Positions 51,601 to 64,000 of a DNA stretch of 64,000 bases are shown piece after piece. Numbering within the stretch: the first letter of the stretch is position 1; each line of letters begins with the position of its first letter. Source of the DNA: Amblyornis subalaris (Eukaryota > Chordata > Aves > Passeriformes > Ptilonorhynchidae); contig JACAXG010000052.1 of the NCBI GenBank assembly GCA_018881555.1, positions 3,534,001-3,598,000 on the forward strand, read 5' to 3'. The notes below the pieces were generated by a model. It searched no databases, was not told the origin of the DNA, and saw nothing but the letters and a program-made list of their open reading frames with translations. The position numbers were made by a program, and so were the translations under genes.

Positions 51601-54600
51601 ACCAAAGTGAAAGGCTTGCCTTTTTTATTAGCATGAGTAGCTTCAGGGGGAAGCAAGACTTACATCAACAAGTGGTTTAAAGTGCAGTTGCCTACTAGTT
51701 CATATAAATATTACTATTATGCTGTAAGTCTGTATTCTTGTGAAGATAAAAGAACAGAGGAAAATAATTTAAGGAAACATATAATAGGATCTATGATTGT
51801 AGGAGGCACTAATTTTTGGAATGTCCTTATTGCTTAGTAATTTTCTGCCTCAGAAATTCACTTCTTGATTGCAAACAGATGCCTCGTTTTTCCCTGTGAG
51901 GAAAACACAAGGCAAGGTGCAAGATTAAAAAAAAATCTATTGCCTTTTGAAGGGCTCTGGTGGAAAGCAGGTGTTTAAATCCTGGGAAGGAGGCACAAGA
52001 CCACTATCTAGTGCTTGAAAATCTGTGTGTACCCAAGCCCATACTACTTAAGTCATCTAGGCACCTATGCTTCTAAGGACCAAAGCTACCACCTTGCCTG
52101 AACTGAGATCTTGGTTCATAACTTAGGAATTCACAATTAACATTTCCAAGTTTGTCTTCACCAAATACCTCACAATTTATAACGCTTCTTTGAGCTAGTC
52201 TTAATCTAAAGGAATAACCAGGAAAATATAATGGGATACTTTATGAGTAATGGAAATCCAAATTCATGGCAGTACAGCTAGTGTAAGGAGAAAAAACACT
52301 GTGTGCATTTCCATTTATTCCTGGAAATGGCAAAAGTGTTTTTGATTTTTTTACCAGCAATTTTATGCTGCTGTGATTTATTTAGTATTACAGGGGAAGC
52401 AAATGTGAATTTCATGTAAGAGAATGATAAACGAGCATCAGCCTTGAAAATTGTGTGGATACTTCTCTGATCAACATACTGCTGCCCCCCACTCTAAATT
52501 AGACCACATCAACTACTTCTCTCTAAGATAATTTCTTGTGAAGGAGTGTATATTAAACAGTCCATGGCACTAGGCTTTGGAGCAAAATATCGGTTCCTGA
52601 CCCAATATTATGTTGTGGGATGGATACTATTTCATTACTCACTTTAGGGCCAATATTTGGATTAAGCCCTTTTAAATTACTATTCTAGATTAAGGATGGG
52701 TTTACTGTGGCAAAAGAGGAGATGGAGTCAGCAACTCGCACTGCCTGATCTCATAGTTACAATTGTGAACAGCACTGCACACAATCAAATAAGCAGGGAA
52801 ATTTTTATAAAATAAACTCTCCTCAGATAGGCAAAGACCTTCAGTTTTATATTTTATGAATTCTGCATTTGTTTGAGACACTTAAGGGCTTTAAATTTAC
52901 TATTAATATAGTANTTATTCTGTTAGACTGGAGATAAACAGGATTACCAAATTGCCTGAGTTAACTTGGACAACTGGGTGTGGCCAGCAGCAGCTACTGG
53001 CAGTATCCATGGCTTCCTAAACTCACATTGATCTGAAATATTATGTTTGCTAAATCAAAAGCCTAGGTAAGAATTTTATACTTTTTGTTCAATTATGAAA
53101 ATTTNAAAAAAATACATCTATCATACCCCTTTAGCAAAAGAAGAAACAATCTTTGGTAGTTTCTGCTATGCTATATTTTAGTGCAGTCGGATTTTGTTGG
53201 GCTAATATAAAACCAGAAAACACCAAATAGTCCTTCACTGCCCCGATGCTACAACAGCAATTTTCTGCATTTTAGCAGTTTTTGAGAGAAAAAACTAGCA
53301 TGCAGTACTTAGGCTAAAATATAGTCCTATCATTTTTACATAAAATATTGATAAGGAATAAACACTTAGTATCCCTAGTGTGAATTCACTGGACTTCACG
53401 AAACCNTAATATATGGATTAAGAAATGTTAACATAATCCTTTTATGGGAACTAAAATCAATTACATGTCAGCTTTGTAGTATTATAAATGTATTTAGTCA
53501 GCATAGAATTTTTCCAGCAGCTCTCGTTGCAGATTGAAATTGACTAACCAGATGTTAAATATTAAATAGAACTAATCAAAGTATGGTTCAAGAGATTTTA
53601 AAAACAATGATCAAAGAGAGCTATTTATTACCTGATTCATGTTTCTATTCAAACACTGCTCCTATGATGTTATATCTACCTGAATTTAGTTTGCTGCAAG
53701 CTCTTAATTTTTTTCAGTTTAACATGAATGAGAAATATAATTCAATAAAGGTACATTAATGCAGTACCACAGGCAGAAAGGCACAAAGCTCAGGGAATTA
53801 CAAGCAAAATTTGCTGGAACAAAGTGTATGTTAGGAACAAAATGAACCCTAGGTCTGATCTGAAGATGACCAAATGTAGAGATATTCTTTCCATCAATCA
53901 TACACATTATGGGCCATTATGTAAAAGAATAAGTTTTATATTGTTTACAACATAAATTTCTTGCATAACTTAAGCAATATTGTAACAATAGTAAGAATAG
54001 CTTCTGACTCTGATGTGAAAGCAGGAGGGGCCCAGTCAATGCAAAAATCATGGGTTATGATTAATTGCAGAATTGTTTTAACATAGAATGTGTAAGTTTG
54101 GGCTCCTAAATCCACAAAAACTCACATAATTCTCCTTCTGGTTTTCAAGGGGACTGAGCACTTTCCAGTCTCACTGAAGCTAAGAGAAGTGCAGGTGAGG
54201 CACTGGCTGCTCCCCTACCTTCCACTGCACAAGGACAAAGGAGCTCTGCATGCAGTTGAAGAGCAAAATGGATCCAAAGAAATATTCTTTTATACAATGC
54301 ATAATCAATATGTGAAACACATTATCTTAAGAGTAGGCAGGAGCCAAGGACCTGGTATTTGGTGAAAGAATATAACTTAAAAGCATGGTTACACAAAATG
54401 ACTACATGCACTGTTGTGTTTCATAAAATAACTTTAGTGTCTGTCCTTATGCATTTTATAGTTTAAAGTACAAGTCATCAGAGATGGTGGAAAAACTTCT
54501 TTTCCAGAGGAAATTTTGTCACTGTCTGTTAGTGAGTTTAAGTCTTGATTTAACCAGTGGTAGATGTTATGAAAGGCAGATGACTCAAACAGATGGGATA

Positions 54601-55585
54601 TTGTGCTTATTGTTTGTGGCTTCTCCTGCACTGTGGTGGTTTCCTCACATCATCACAAACACCCCATCAGGAAAAATCACAGCAAGTATCAAACAATTAT
54701 CTGTGATTTTTTGTTCTTGGTGCCTCTTTCCCTCCTGAGACACATCAGTGAGTGACATGGCACAGAGCATAGACCTCCAGCTCCACAGCCAAAGGCGCTT
54801 TGTGTTGCTGAGCAGAGGAAAATGACTCACAGATCCCTGAAGTCTCTCTCTTCCTTCTTTTGTATTACAGAGAGCCAGATGGGCATCTAAGTTGAGGAAC
54901 CTATAGCTCTGCCAGCAGCTGAGGGACAGAAGCAGATTGGAGGCCACAGCAAAGACTCCAGCCTTTGGATGTGAAGATCAACAGGACCTGGATCAGCTGG
55001 ATCCTTTTGGTGGGGCCGTAGTGTAGCCAGTAAGCCAGGATGAACATTTGGGCTTCTAGTCAGTAAAGCTCAGTTTAGTTAAAATATATAATAATAGCCC
55101 CCGCCCAAATAAATCTGTCCTTAGTAAGTATATTCAGTGGCACCATATAAAATAAAAGACCTGAAAATAAATATCACTCTCCATATCATGTTTTTCTGAG
55201 TTGATTCTTAGTTTTCCCCATCATGGCTTTCCAGATTGTTCCTCATAAAGCTACACGAAGTCCATGGAACCCCTCTGGTCATGAAAAATATCCTGCTTTC
55301 TGTCACTCCTAAAGCTTGGATGTGGCTTCCCTCACCCTCCCCACTGCAATCAGCTCCTTTACTCCTTCGGGAGCATTCCAGCCCACTCTACATATATCTC
55401 TGTCTTCCCACCTTTAACTGCTTAAAAAACTTCCCCTGGAAAAAATCTCATTCTCAGGAAAGATCTAGCCCTCTCTTTCCAGAAGTTTCACCTCTGTCAG
55501 AGTGGAGATGACAGAAAAAAATGAACAGGCAGCCTTCCTGTCTAATGCTTAGGCACAACTTTTGTAACAGTATAAGAGAAAAAGA
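45669..55585. other. unrecognised noncoding DNA
   Basis: Nearly 10 kb with no recognised exon, RNA gene or confident transposon. The stretch 54145-54200 ('gggactgagcactttccag', 'ctcactgaagctaagag') and 52055-52075 ('aggcacctatgcttct') recall old amniote interspersed repeats but are too short to assign. A-rich runs lie near 49545, 49830 and 50400. Short frames, including 54645-54947 and 55236-55511, lack coding evidence. Confidence 0.45.
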
Positions 55586-55680
55586 AATATACACACATAC
55601 ATAGATATTATTTTTATATATATTTGCCTACACATACACACATATAAATAAGGTAGACACAAATATATATGTAAGCACAC
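55586..55680. repeat. AT/AC-rich simple-sequence stretch
   Basis: Interspersed ACACAC, ATATAT and TTTTTATATATA words form a degenerate dinucleotide microsatellite. Confidence 0.75.
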
Positions 55681-57250
55681 AGAAAAGTAAGCAGAGACAG
55701 AGAAAATCAAACACTATACCTCTTGTCTCAAAGATACAATTTTCATTCAACACTTAGGGGTTATAATGGTAACTAAAAAGCACAATTGGTGTACTATGAT
55801 CCTTAGACAAATGGTAGAATTTGTGGAAGATGTATGAAGTCAAACACCGTTTTCATGAATAAAAAATTTTCTCTAATCTTGTTCTGACAAATTCCCAAAT
55901 TCCTTTTCCGAATTTCTGCTTCTCTCCAACAAACATGCTATAGCCAGGCAGAGGCATAGAAAATTACAGCTTCATAATTCAGCTTTGCCAAAGTTTAGAG
56001 CAGCTGAAAACAGTGTTGTATTTATGGAAAGTCCTAAGCATTCTTAATTCTAGGTGGCAGTGCTTGTGCCACCAGTGCAGAAATTGTTTGGCTACTCTTG
56101 CACTGAAAACCATTTAGAATTTTCAGTCTTCATGATCAGCCAGAAAATAACACATCTTCTATGTAAAGGATCATTTTAGATCAAGTTTTATGTTTAAGCA
56201 GAACAAAAGAGATTTTTTTCTGTCTTATTGTCTCTTTTAGAGTTTAAAAATAATATTAAATAATGGATTTTTTTCCAAATACTGTGGTAAACCTACTTAG
56301 TCAAACCTGAGTACTCCTTGGGAAGTAAAAAGCAAACTAACCACTATTCCTAAAAGCTGCAAAATGGTTTACTTTTATTACTCTTGTACAAAAAGGCCCC
56401 AAAGCCTCAGAGCTATGATTCTCCAAATCACTGCTTTCTAANCTTGACTGATTGATTTAAAAGCTTGCAAGGGATTTATAATGATTCACTGTGTAAGCCA
56501 CTGATTTTATATTTAAGTCAGAAGACTGCTTTCAAATGACAGAAAACTTTAGACCTAACATTGGACTCAGCAGGTGATCCACTGTTTGCTCAGAATTAAA
56601 ATGGCAGCATTTTGCTGGCACAAGTGTTTGAAGTGTGGTTTTGAAGCACAGGCAGAATGCAATTTATCTAAGATTATTGCAGAGAGCATTGAAATCTATG
56701 CCAGAATTTTCAAAGCTCCCCCTCTCTGTGTTTAATGCAGTAGGTATGCAAATAGCTGGATGATCAGTATTTTTTCCACAGGTATTCTCAAAGATAATTT
56801 TAAGCACCTGTCTTTTGAGATTCTGTACAGATGGCCAGAATTTGAAACAAGATTAATTACTCTAGTAATTTTGTGTTGGTCTAGAAGCAGAATTATTTTC
56901 ACAGGCTGATTGACTGCGGGATAAAGAAAAAAAGGAGACTCTGCTGTACAGTGGAAGTAACAAATCATGTATACCTTAGTACTCATGAGTAGTGAAAACA
57001 GAAAAGAGAATAGAGGAGAAAGGAATGAGGGAAGAGAGGTTATTGCTTCTTCTCTTCTAAGGCTTCATCAAGGATGCAGTGACTGACCTTGACTGTTCAG
57101 TAGGGTGAGATTGGTTAGACAAGACAGCAAATTTGATGAGGTCTCTGCAGTTTTTAGCCACAAGGAGTAGCAAACTTGCTAGGGTTACCTTGTAAAAAAG
57201 ACTTCTCCTGTGTGGTAGGGCTTTATAGGGGAAGTTGATGTGCTGGTTAG
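55681..57250. other. unrecognised noncoding DNA
   Basis: No recognised gene. Near 56710-56840 the words 'ccagaattttcaaagctccc' and 'taagcacctg' recall old amniote repeats but are inconclusive. Single N at 56442. Confidence 0.4.
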
Positions 57251-57433
57251 CCTGCATTTGGGGAGATTCAGGTTAGCATCTTAAGAGTCCCCCGTCTTGA
57301 TCAGGATGACAAGAAAGTATTTGATGTCAATATCCAGTTCAAACAGGATTTACCAGCACTAACCTCTATTGACTATCCACCTGACGCTTCTATATTTGTG
57401 AAAGTGAACACTGCCATTGTTGCCAGGCTGGCA
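57251..57433 (+). pseudogene. candidate exon or gene remnant, 61-codon open frame, unidentified
   Basis: Function unknown. Between a TAG (57248) and a TGA (57434) the plus strand is open for 61 codons without a start Met. The translation looks protein-like: EIQVSILRVPRLDQDD, then KKVFDVNIQFKQDLPAL, then DYPPDASIFVKVNTAIVARL, with balanced use of GAC, AAG, GTG, GCC and ATC codons unlike the AT-rich surroundings. A plausible acceptor (tcccccgtcttgatcag) ends at 57304, and a weak donor (AAA|GTGAAC) lies near 57403. I do not recognise the family. It may be an exon, a decayed exon of a lost or retrocopied gene, or chance: 61-codon open runs occur by chance at a few percent per frame. No flanking frame continues it convincingly. 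Confidence 0.25.
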
Positions 57434-57535
57434 TGAAAAGACACTTTGATCCACACCAATATAATAAATCTAGCATCAAAACCCCCAAATTATTTCTACA
57501 GGATATCCTGCCTATTCTTCCCCTTTGCTTTTCAG

Positions 57536-57625
57536 GCAGTGAGTGTGCCTCTGAGGTCCCAGTGTCTGCAATTCTGGGTCAAGTGAGTTGCTCTCAGAGC
57601 ATCTTCTTTGGGGACATCATCAAAG
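57536..57625 (+). other. candidate exon bounded by splice-like sites
   Basis: A strong pyrimidine-rich acceptor (57511-57535, ending ccctttgcttttcag) is followed by 90 nt and a donor-like GTATTT at 57626. Read in phase 1 the exon is open (SECASEVPVS then AILGQVSCSQSIFFGDIIK), and its length is a multiple of three. A stronger donor, CAA|GTGAGT, lies inside at 57583 and would give a 47-nt exon. It lies about 100 bp downstream of the open frame at 57251-57433, which raises interest in the pair. No protein family is recognised, and a lncRNA exon or chance is equally possible. Confidence 0.22.
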
Positions 57626-60600
57626 GTATTTGCTTGATATTTCTTTCTCCAAGATACGTATAAGCCAGGTGGGAATTGTCTTCCAGATTTAGGGCTGTAA
57701 GTGCAGGAGGGAAAGTTAAGCTATACACTAGTTTCAGAAGAAGATTAAATTATTTTCAAGAAATTTTTGCCAAAAGTAATGTGATTTATGAGTAATTAGT
57801 GGGCAGGTAAGGTTTTCTCAGACAATAAAAGTCTAGATATTTGAGCTTCTTGAGCTGCGCATCTGTACGTGNTGTGCCACTTCTTCCACTTGCATGACTG
57901 CCTCTGTATAGAGGAACATTTCTAAGAACAGCAAAAAAAGCAATTCCCAGTTTTGTTGTTGCCAGCTCAACAGACCACACATGCTTGGGAATGATAATAC
58001 AGCGGTACAGGCACACGTCCTACCCAAAAGCATGTTCCTTGGTAAATGTCACAAATAGAGAAACACTGTTTTATTGCTTTACATATCAACGTGCTACTTA
58101 ATTTCTATTTTTCTCACACAGAAGTTCAGGATCAGGGTGCTTGTTTTGATTTCTTTTATCACATAAGCTTATTGCAAGATAGTAAGTCAGNTTGCTCCTC
58201 TGTAGTCTAAGAGGTAGAGACCGACACACTATAAACAGCCTTGGAAGAGAAGGGTCTGGTTGTGATCTCTTGTGCATCACTGAAAATGAGTCTTTAAATC
58301 AAAGTTTGTGAAAAAAGTCATAACAGAAAGGACCAGAGTTCTGGACCAAGTCATAGCTGTGAGGTTGTCAGCTGGATGACACCATGAGTAGGGAAAGCAG
58401 GACTTCTATGCTATTGGTTCCTTGTATGTAATTGAAAAATCATCTCCATAGCCTCCTGTTTATTCTTGGGTACTCTTTCTCGCTGGCTTAACATTTTATA
58501 GAATGTTTTTCCAACTGTTCGTTTCTGTAACCCAACCCCTAAAACATCATGGAAAGGTCTTGTCTTATGGCCCTTTTGTGACTTGGTGTCACTGGTATCT
58601 CATTTTAACCCAGTATTTTCAGCTGGTATTTTCCAGCTTGTAAGTAAATGATATATGTTTAGTTCTCAGTTTGCCTTATTCTGAGAATCTGGTGTAACTG
58701 CACACACTATTAATCTCTCTACAAATTGGCTGCAATATCTCTTTCTTTAGAAGGCAGATTTTAGTCATTTTATCTCTTTTTAACTCAGGGAGTAATATTT
58801 TATATTTGAAACTTTAAAGGTGAAAAATGAAAGCCTAGATTAAATACTTCTGGAAAATCTGAAGATAATTTTTTTTTTTCTAAATTCAAGAGCTTTCAAT
58901 TTTCAGAAACGTTTATGAAATGTATTTTCTGAAATGTTTATGAACGGTCTGCTGCCTGTGCCCCTGCACCCCAAAAGTGCGTAGATGCTAAGCCTTGTTA
59001 GTTCTACATTATATATATTTATTTGGAAAAAACCCCAAACCACCAGGAAAATTATCTATATTAACTGTTTTATGTTGATGATTTTTCCTTTTCCTTGTTT
59101 AATGTTGCATGTCTGATAGAAGAGATGTCTGAAACAATTCAGGACCTGTCATAGCTTCAATCCATTTGTTAATTTTTTTTTGTTTTAATTAGAGATGGGA
59201 AGCCAGTCTTATGTGTTTGATGTAATTCTTCTACAGTCACATACCAACCCTCACTGGTTTGTGAACACCATCGCAATACAAACAATACAAAGCATTTGTT
59301 TTTAATTATAATTCAAGATTCAGGTTGCAAATGATTTGCATTATAGCTCTTAGCATAGGCTAGATTTACAGCAAACACATTAAAATAATTAGCGTTATTC
59401 TTAAATATGAGTCAGTAAAATTGAAAGTGACAGATACTAAGTTGATGAAGGTAATAAAAAGACCTTAATCTNGTTGAGAGTGGCTGAGCAATGAAAAATA
59501 CACCTTTGCAGAGACCAAATGTTTCATGTTAGTAAGTCATCAGAGGAACTGTCCTGAGCGTATTCAGTTGGGGCAGACTCTGCCACTCATGCACTTGCCC
59601 AGGTTAAGTCCAGGCTCAGTCCGAGCTCACCCAGCCTTTCTGTATTTTCAGATCCTCAGGAAAAATGATGGCACAGAGCTGCTCAAAAGGCTCTATCTTT
59701 CCAGCGTCTTGGATCAATACCTGTTTTCAGAGAGCTTTGAGGCACATGGTGAGCTGCAGGGTAGGAGAGGGAATAAAGCNGAGTTGTCAGTTACTTGAGG
59801 ATAGGGAGACCTGTGATAGATGGCACCTGGTTGATGTGTTTGCTGGCTAGTTTTTCATCAATGTATGTCATCTTCCTTTTAAAGAGGCAGCCAAGAGAGG
59901 CAGCCAAAAAGAAGGCATTTCCTTCGTTTGTTTTGGTGGATGCATGGGAGTTGCAGGATACAGTGTAAAGAACAGAGAGACCTTGGCTCATCCCTGAGAG
60001 CAAGTTCTGGGAAAACTTTCCCAGGTGTTGCTCTTGGCAGACAGGGAGTGANAGGCACTATGGGGATGGAACCTGTGGGGTGTTTGGGATGGTGAGTGCC
60101 CACAGAAAGCAGGAAGCTGACAAGCAGCCAGAGCACTGAAGTGGGGAAACTCCCCCAGACGTCTCCCAAGGACCTGGGAAGACACACAGAACTTGCTGCA
60201 ATAGAAAGGCTGTTGGCCAAAATACAAGCCTGAAGAAAATAACACATCCTGCCAGTGGGCAAGGAGGCTAGTGGTTTATTAACACTTTCATTTCTGTTCT
60301 TGGAAATTTTCAGTGATTTTATTCCAAAAAACCCATAGAGTCTGGGTTTGGAATCTTTTTTTTTTTGGATTTTTTTAAGTGGAAGTGAAGGGCTTATGAA
60401 GATTCACCTGAAAGGCTCTGGATGAGTTGGGGACCTGTTTCAGGGCTGCATTAGTTAGGAGGGGCAGATATCCGTTACACGATGATATGTCAGCATCTTT
60501 CTTCTTTAACTGTAGACTTTTATTTATATGAATGTTTATGTGAAGTCTTGCTGCACAGAAGCTTCACAAGGACAGGACTTTGGATCCATAAATAGTATTA

Positions 60601-60990
60601 TGTGTAAAACTCAATGGCACTGTACAGAAGTTGCACAGTTCTATCCTGTTGTTTCATCTAAATTGTCCTTTCTGGCTGCATGAATCTCCTTCCCCACTTG
60701 CCACCTGGATAGGTGCAGTACAAACCAGCTTTTGAGCTGGTTCATCCTGCATAAAGCAAGAGTAGGAGGAGCAAGCGACAGCCACATCTTAATCTTAGGA
60801 TGAAATAGAAGATTGAGCCAGAGTCTAGACATGCTTTTTGCCCGCTGATTGTTTCGCTTTAACATACATTACAACAAACATAAAGAGTGTGCCAGTGTTT
60901 TTGTTTTTGAACTGGGCTGCATTGAGGATTGCCCTCTTTGTTCTTTCTAGATTTCTGTGACTCAAAAAAATACCCAAATGCCTCGGTATC
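57626..60990. other. unrecognised noncoding DNA
   Basis: No recognised gene or repeat. The part 59550-60250 is less AT-rich and gives overlapping short frames on both strands, none with a recognisable domain. Single Ns at 57872, 58191, 59472, 59780 and 60052. Confidence 0.45.
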
Positions 60991-61030
60991 CGACTGGTGT
61001 AAATACACCATGGTTGGTGTAATTCAGTCG
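60991..61030. repeat. imperfect 40-bp palindrome
   Basis: Two 20-bp arms, starting cgactggtgt and ending aattcagtcg, meet at the centre accatggt. By eye 12 of 20 base pairs are Watson-Crick and two more are G-T. The 'ggtgtaa' words recall palindromic amniote repeats containing 'ggtgtaaat', but assignment is uncertain. Confidence 0.45.
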
Positions 61031-63438
61031 AACAGCTCAAGATCCAAACACCTGATAACAAGGAGAATTGTTGTGTGTCTTTCATATCCGTGTAGATGCT
61101 AGAGGCTGATACTGTGTCGCACGAGCCAGGAACCAGCGTAGCTGCAAGGAAACGGACCCACAGAGACTGCACTGGCTTATCTCACCTGTGCAGAGGTATG
61201 AGCACTTGGAGCAGATGAGTGCTGTGAGGTTTGAGAACTGCCTACCCTGTATGATCAAACACAGAACAGAAATCACTTATATATTTACCGTGTTTTACAT
61301 GTACCTAAAAAGTCTGGAAGGAACTCTGGTAAATGTAGCTAAGTTTCAGCGATAAGGAAGAGTAACTATGGTTTTATGCTCAACTGAAAATATGCATGAA
61401 AGAGTATGGAGACAATCAAATAATTGTAGTTACCAGGATAGGTTATGGCTTCCTTCAACAGCTTAGAAACCCAGTCTGTGGGATATGAACAGTTAATGAA
61501 AAACACACACAGAAGCTGGGGGTGTGTGACAGACATGGTTTTGAGATCCATATGAATACACAGAAAATAAAAATTGGTGAATTTTGAAGGTGACATTTAA
61601 TCTTAAATTCTGTTGGGTTTTTTTGCTGCATGATGTCACCATAACCCCTAGGTGGTATTCAAACGTTATAAATCAGAATTGTCTGTTATTTATTCTATTT
61701 GTCTTGCATTTGATGTGTAGAGCAATTTTCAGAGATTAAAATGATATATCCCTAATTCTTGGATGCTCTTTGATCATGTTTATTCCTTTGCTCCTTTAAA
61801 CATNGCTGAATAATTGTATATGCATTCACTGGCTGACAAGTACATTCCCTGTTTGATGGGCTAATTATGGAAGCACACTAGTGTTTTCATAGTTAAGTTT
61901 GTAACTAGCTTTGAGATGTAAGGCCAGTTTTGATCTCTCATCTAACCATATTGGAATAAATCCCTGCAATAGAAACTTAAGTTATATATGCTACGGTTGG
62001 AGAAAATTTTGTGCAGTTTCATGGCTAACTGTTGCAACAGAGGTGATTTAATATTTTACTATTAGAAAATTCTTTTCTACCTTGTTGACCTCTCAGAAAT
62101 ACTGCTTATCTCTGTGCTGGGAAAGTATGTCATGTTAATGTTGTTACTATTGTATAAGTTTAGCTGGTTCTGAGTGAGTTTGGGAGAGCCTGTTAAATCT
62201 ATCAATCATAGGGAGGGGAATTTCAGCATTTCACTAGCAATCTTTAGAGGATTTTGTACAAGTTTCTGCAAGACTCCAGGAATAGCAAGCACCCAAACTC
62301 CACAGGGTGGGTAATTCTCCTGCACGACCTACCTGCCTTTGTACATAGTTATACTCCAGAGCTCTGTGGAACGGAAGAGCTAAATAAACCTTCCNGAAAT
62401 GAATTCAGAACAGCAGGGTCACAGAAAACCCTTCAATATCCCCTGAAATTCCAAAAGAAATATGTTATTAAGGTGTAGCTGTGTGAGCAGAGCCAGCCCT
62501 GAGTCTGTACCTGGTAAGAGATGTGCTTCTTGGCTAAACGAGGATGCTGTAGCTGACTTTAACAGCAGTTAATCTCCCTGGAGTAAAACCAGCTAATGTT
62601 GCTGGCAAAGTTGGATCTCACTTGGGAATAATAAGTTCTAATGTGGTGTATAGTAACAGCCATACTTCCTCTGGTCCATCACAAGGGACTTTGCTGGGGC
62701 ACAAGACACAGACCAGCTAAGGTGCAGAAACATAGTCCTTGTCCTGGTATCCGTATCCATATGGATCCATATTCATATACATGTACATATACATTCACCT
62801 GCCGGTGTCTTACTGGGATGCAGAGCCCTTTGGACCCTTCATACCTCCTCATACAGCAGAGCTGCCCGAGGTTACAGGAATGCTCATTTAACTACCAACA
62901 AAACCAGACCAGTAGAACAGAAAAAAACCTCCAAACTACACAGAGCAGTTTGTTGGTACGGGAAAAATCCATCCCATCCCTCACTCCTGGAAATCAGTCT
63001 TTCCATCTTCAACACAAGAAAGCTGGCAATTAGATGCAAGGAGAGGCTGAAGCAGGCAATCGTAAGCAGTAAACCTTCTGAGGATAGGAGCTCCTGTCAG
63101 GAAACTCACTGAAGGGGAACCAGTAACTGGCCCAATTAAAGGGAAAGATGTTTCTGGGAACTTGCATCTCAGACTAACATTGTAATTCTGGGATTGTGTG
63201 AGGCTCTGCTTACACTCAAAATCTGTGTTGTTCTGTTACCTGGTGGAGGGGTCATCTGTATTTTGTGTTAACGCACTTAACCGATGCAATTTAACTATGG
63301 ATACAGTTACATATACATGTATGGTAAATGTGTGTGTTTACATGCCTATGTGTATGGAATAGTTAGAGAGAAACAGATATAGATATGAAAGTTCTGTACT
63401 AGAGTAGTCTCATTCTGTAGGAGTGAAGCTACGCTGGT
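61031..63438. other. unrecognised noncoding DNA
   Basis: No recognised gene. The frame 62641-63033 (130 codons) has no recognisable domain and contains simple-sequence-derived residues from the 'catatacatgtac' stretch near 62775. Single Ns at 61804 and 62395. Confidence 0.45.
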
Positions 63439-63472
63439 ATATACACATACACACACACACATATATATATAT
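63439..63472. repeat. (CA)n(TA)n microsatellite
   Basis: A compound dinucleotide run: ACACACACAC followed by ATATATATATAT. Confidence 0.9.
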
Positions 63473-64000
63473 TCTGATTGTATTCACGCTAGGGTGAGGG
63501 CTATGCTAGCAATTTTGGCTTGTATTTTGTGCTGGCCATAATGGGATTTTACTTTTCACAGTATTTCAATTTTGACAGAAGGTGAAGCATAGAGGCAGTG
63601 ACAATGCTGAAGGAAAAAAAGCCTGCATTCACTAATAGAGCTCCTGTTTGAAGACCTGGCTTAGGAAGTTTTGGTAAGTAAAGCACTCTTTTGTCAGGAT
63701 AAGCTCTATTTATACTGGAAAGGCTTAGTGGAATAAAATAACAAACCATACATGATCTGGAAACCTCACCAGGGGNTGCACCACTTCTGTTAGTGTAGCT
63801 TTTCTGGGCAGAGAGAACCCCAGTGTGGTGTGCTTTCATGCCTCTGTACAGGAAGGTTTAATGAAAAGGAGGCGTGTATGGGTCTGTTGGTTTGGCACTG
63901 AATAAACATGTGCCTAATTATCCTTAATACAGTTTCCTCTCTTACTTTTAACCATTTTTGTGTCAAATTATGTGGCTTATTCCACAGACATTCTAGATGA
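63473..64000. other. unrecognised noncoding DNA to window end
   Basis: No recognised feature. The minus-strand frame 63549-63839 shows no domain. Single N at 63776. Confidence 0.45.

Noticed and set aside
62641..63033. 130-codon plus-strand open frame
   Set aside because: No domain, no splice or promoter context, and part is derived from a simple 'catatacatgtac' stretch.
1..64000. Prokaryotic-type features (operons, ribosome binding sites, CRISPR arrays, insertion sequences) and tRNA or rRNA genes
   Set aside because: None was seen. Repeat families and gene sparsity point to a vertebrate nuclear genome, so bacterial categories do not apply.

Overview
The window looks like nuclear DNA of a sauropsid, most likely a bird. 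The evidence is the repeat content: CR1 LINE copies of clearly different ages (two long ORF2-derived copies, one short 3' end, two very old antisense copies), a MIR-type SINE of the form shared across amniotes, an old L2-type LINE relic, one solo LTR, and little recent transposon load. Base composition is AT-rich throughout, apart from one CpG-rich block and the LTR. There is no bacterial, plasmid or viral gene organisation, and no CRISPR array or tRNA gene was found. Species and locus could not be identified.

Layout. 1-8.1 kb: mostly unrecognised AT-rich DNA with an ancient antisense CR1 relic (about 1.48-2.03 kb), a CR1 3' end (2.82-3.11 kb), a 3 x 32 bp tandem repeat (5.23 kb) and a CTCF-like motif (6.78 kb). 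8.1-12.3 kb: a long ancient antisense CR1/L3-like LINE, a second CTCF-like motif (9.90 kb) and an L2-type reverse-transcriptase relic (about 12.0-12.24 kb). 12.3-33.4 kb: largely unrecognised, with a 58-bp tandem duplication (18.93 kb), a 25-bp tandem repeat (24.88 kb) and a possible MIR scrap (29.8 kb). 33.48-34.39 kb: the only CpG-island-like block, the best promoter or first-exon candidate. 39.09-45.67 kb: the repeat-rich part, holding an internally deleted CR1, a MIR SINE, a CA/poly-C microsatellite and a CR1 interrupted by an antisense solo LTR with a 5-bp target-site duplication. 45.67-64 kb: mostly unrecognised, with one weak candidate exon pair at 57.25-57.63 kb and microsatellites.

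No complete protein-coding gene can be supported. The open frames longer than 100 codons sit in the LTR, antisense to CR1, in the CpG block or in unsupported AT-rich DNA. The window is probably intergenic or a long intron. Its most informative content is the nested and decayed transposon record and the CpG-rich candidate promoter. I did not see a convincing new biological system. Roughly fifty isolated single-base Ns indicate masked or ambiguous positions in the assembly.
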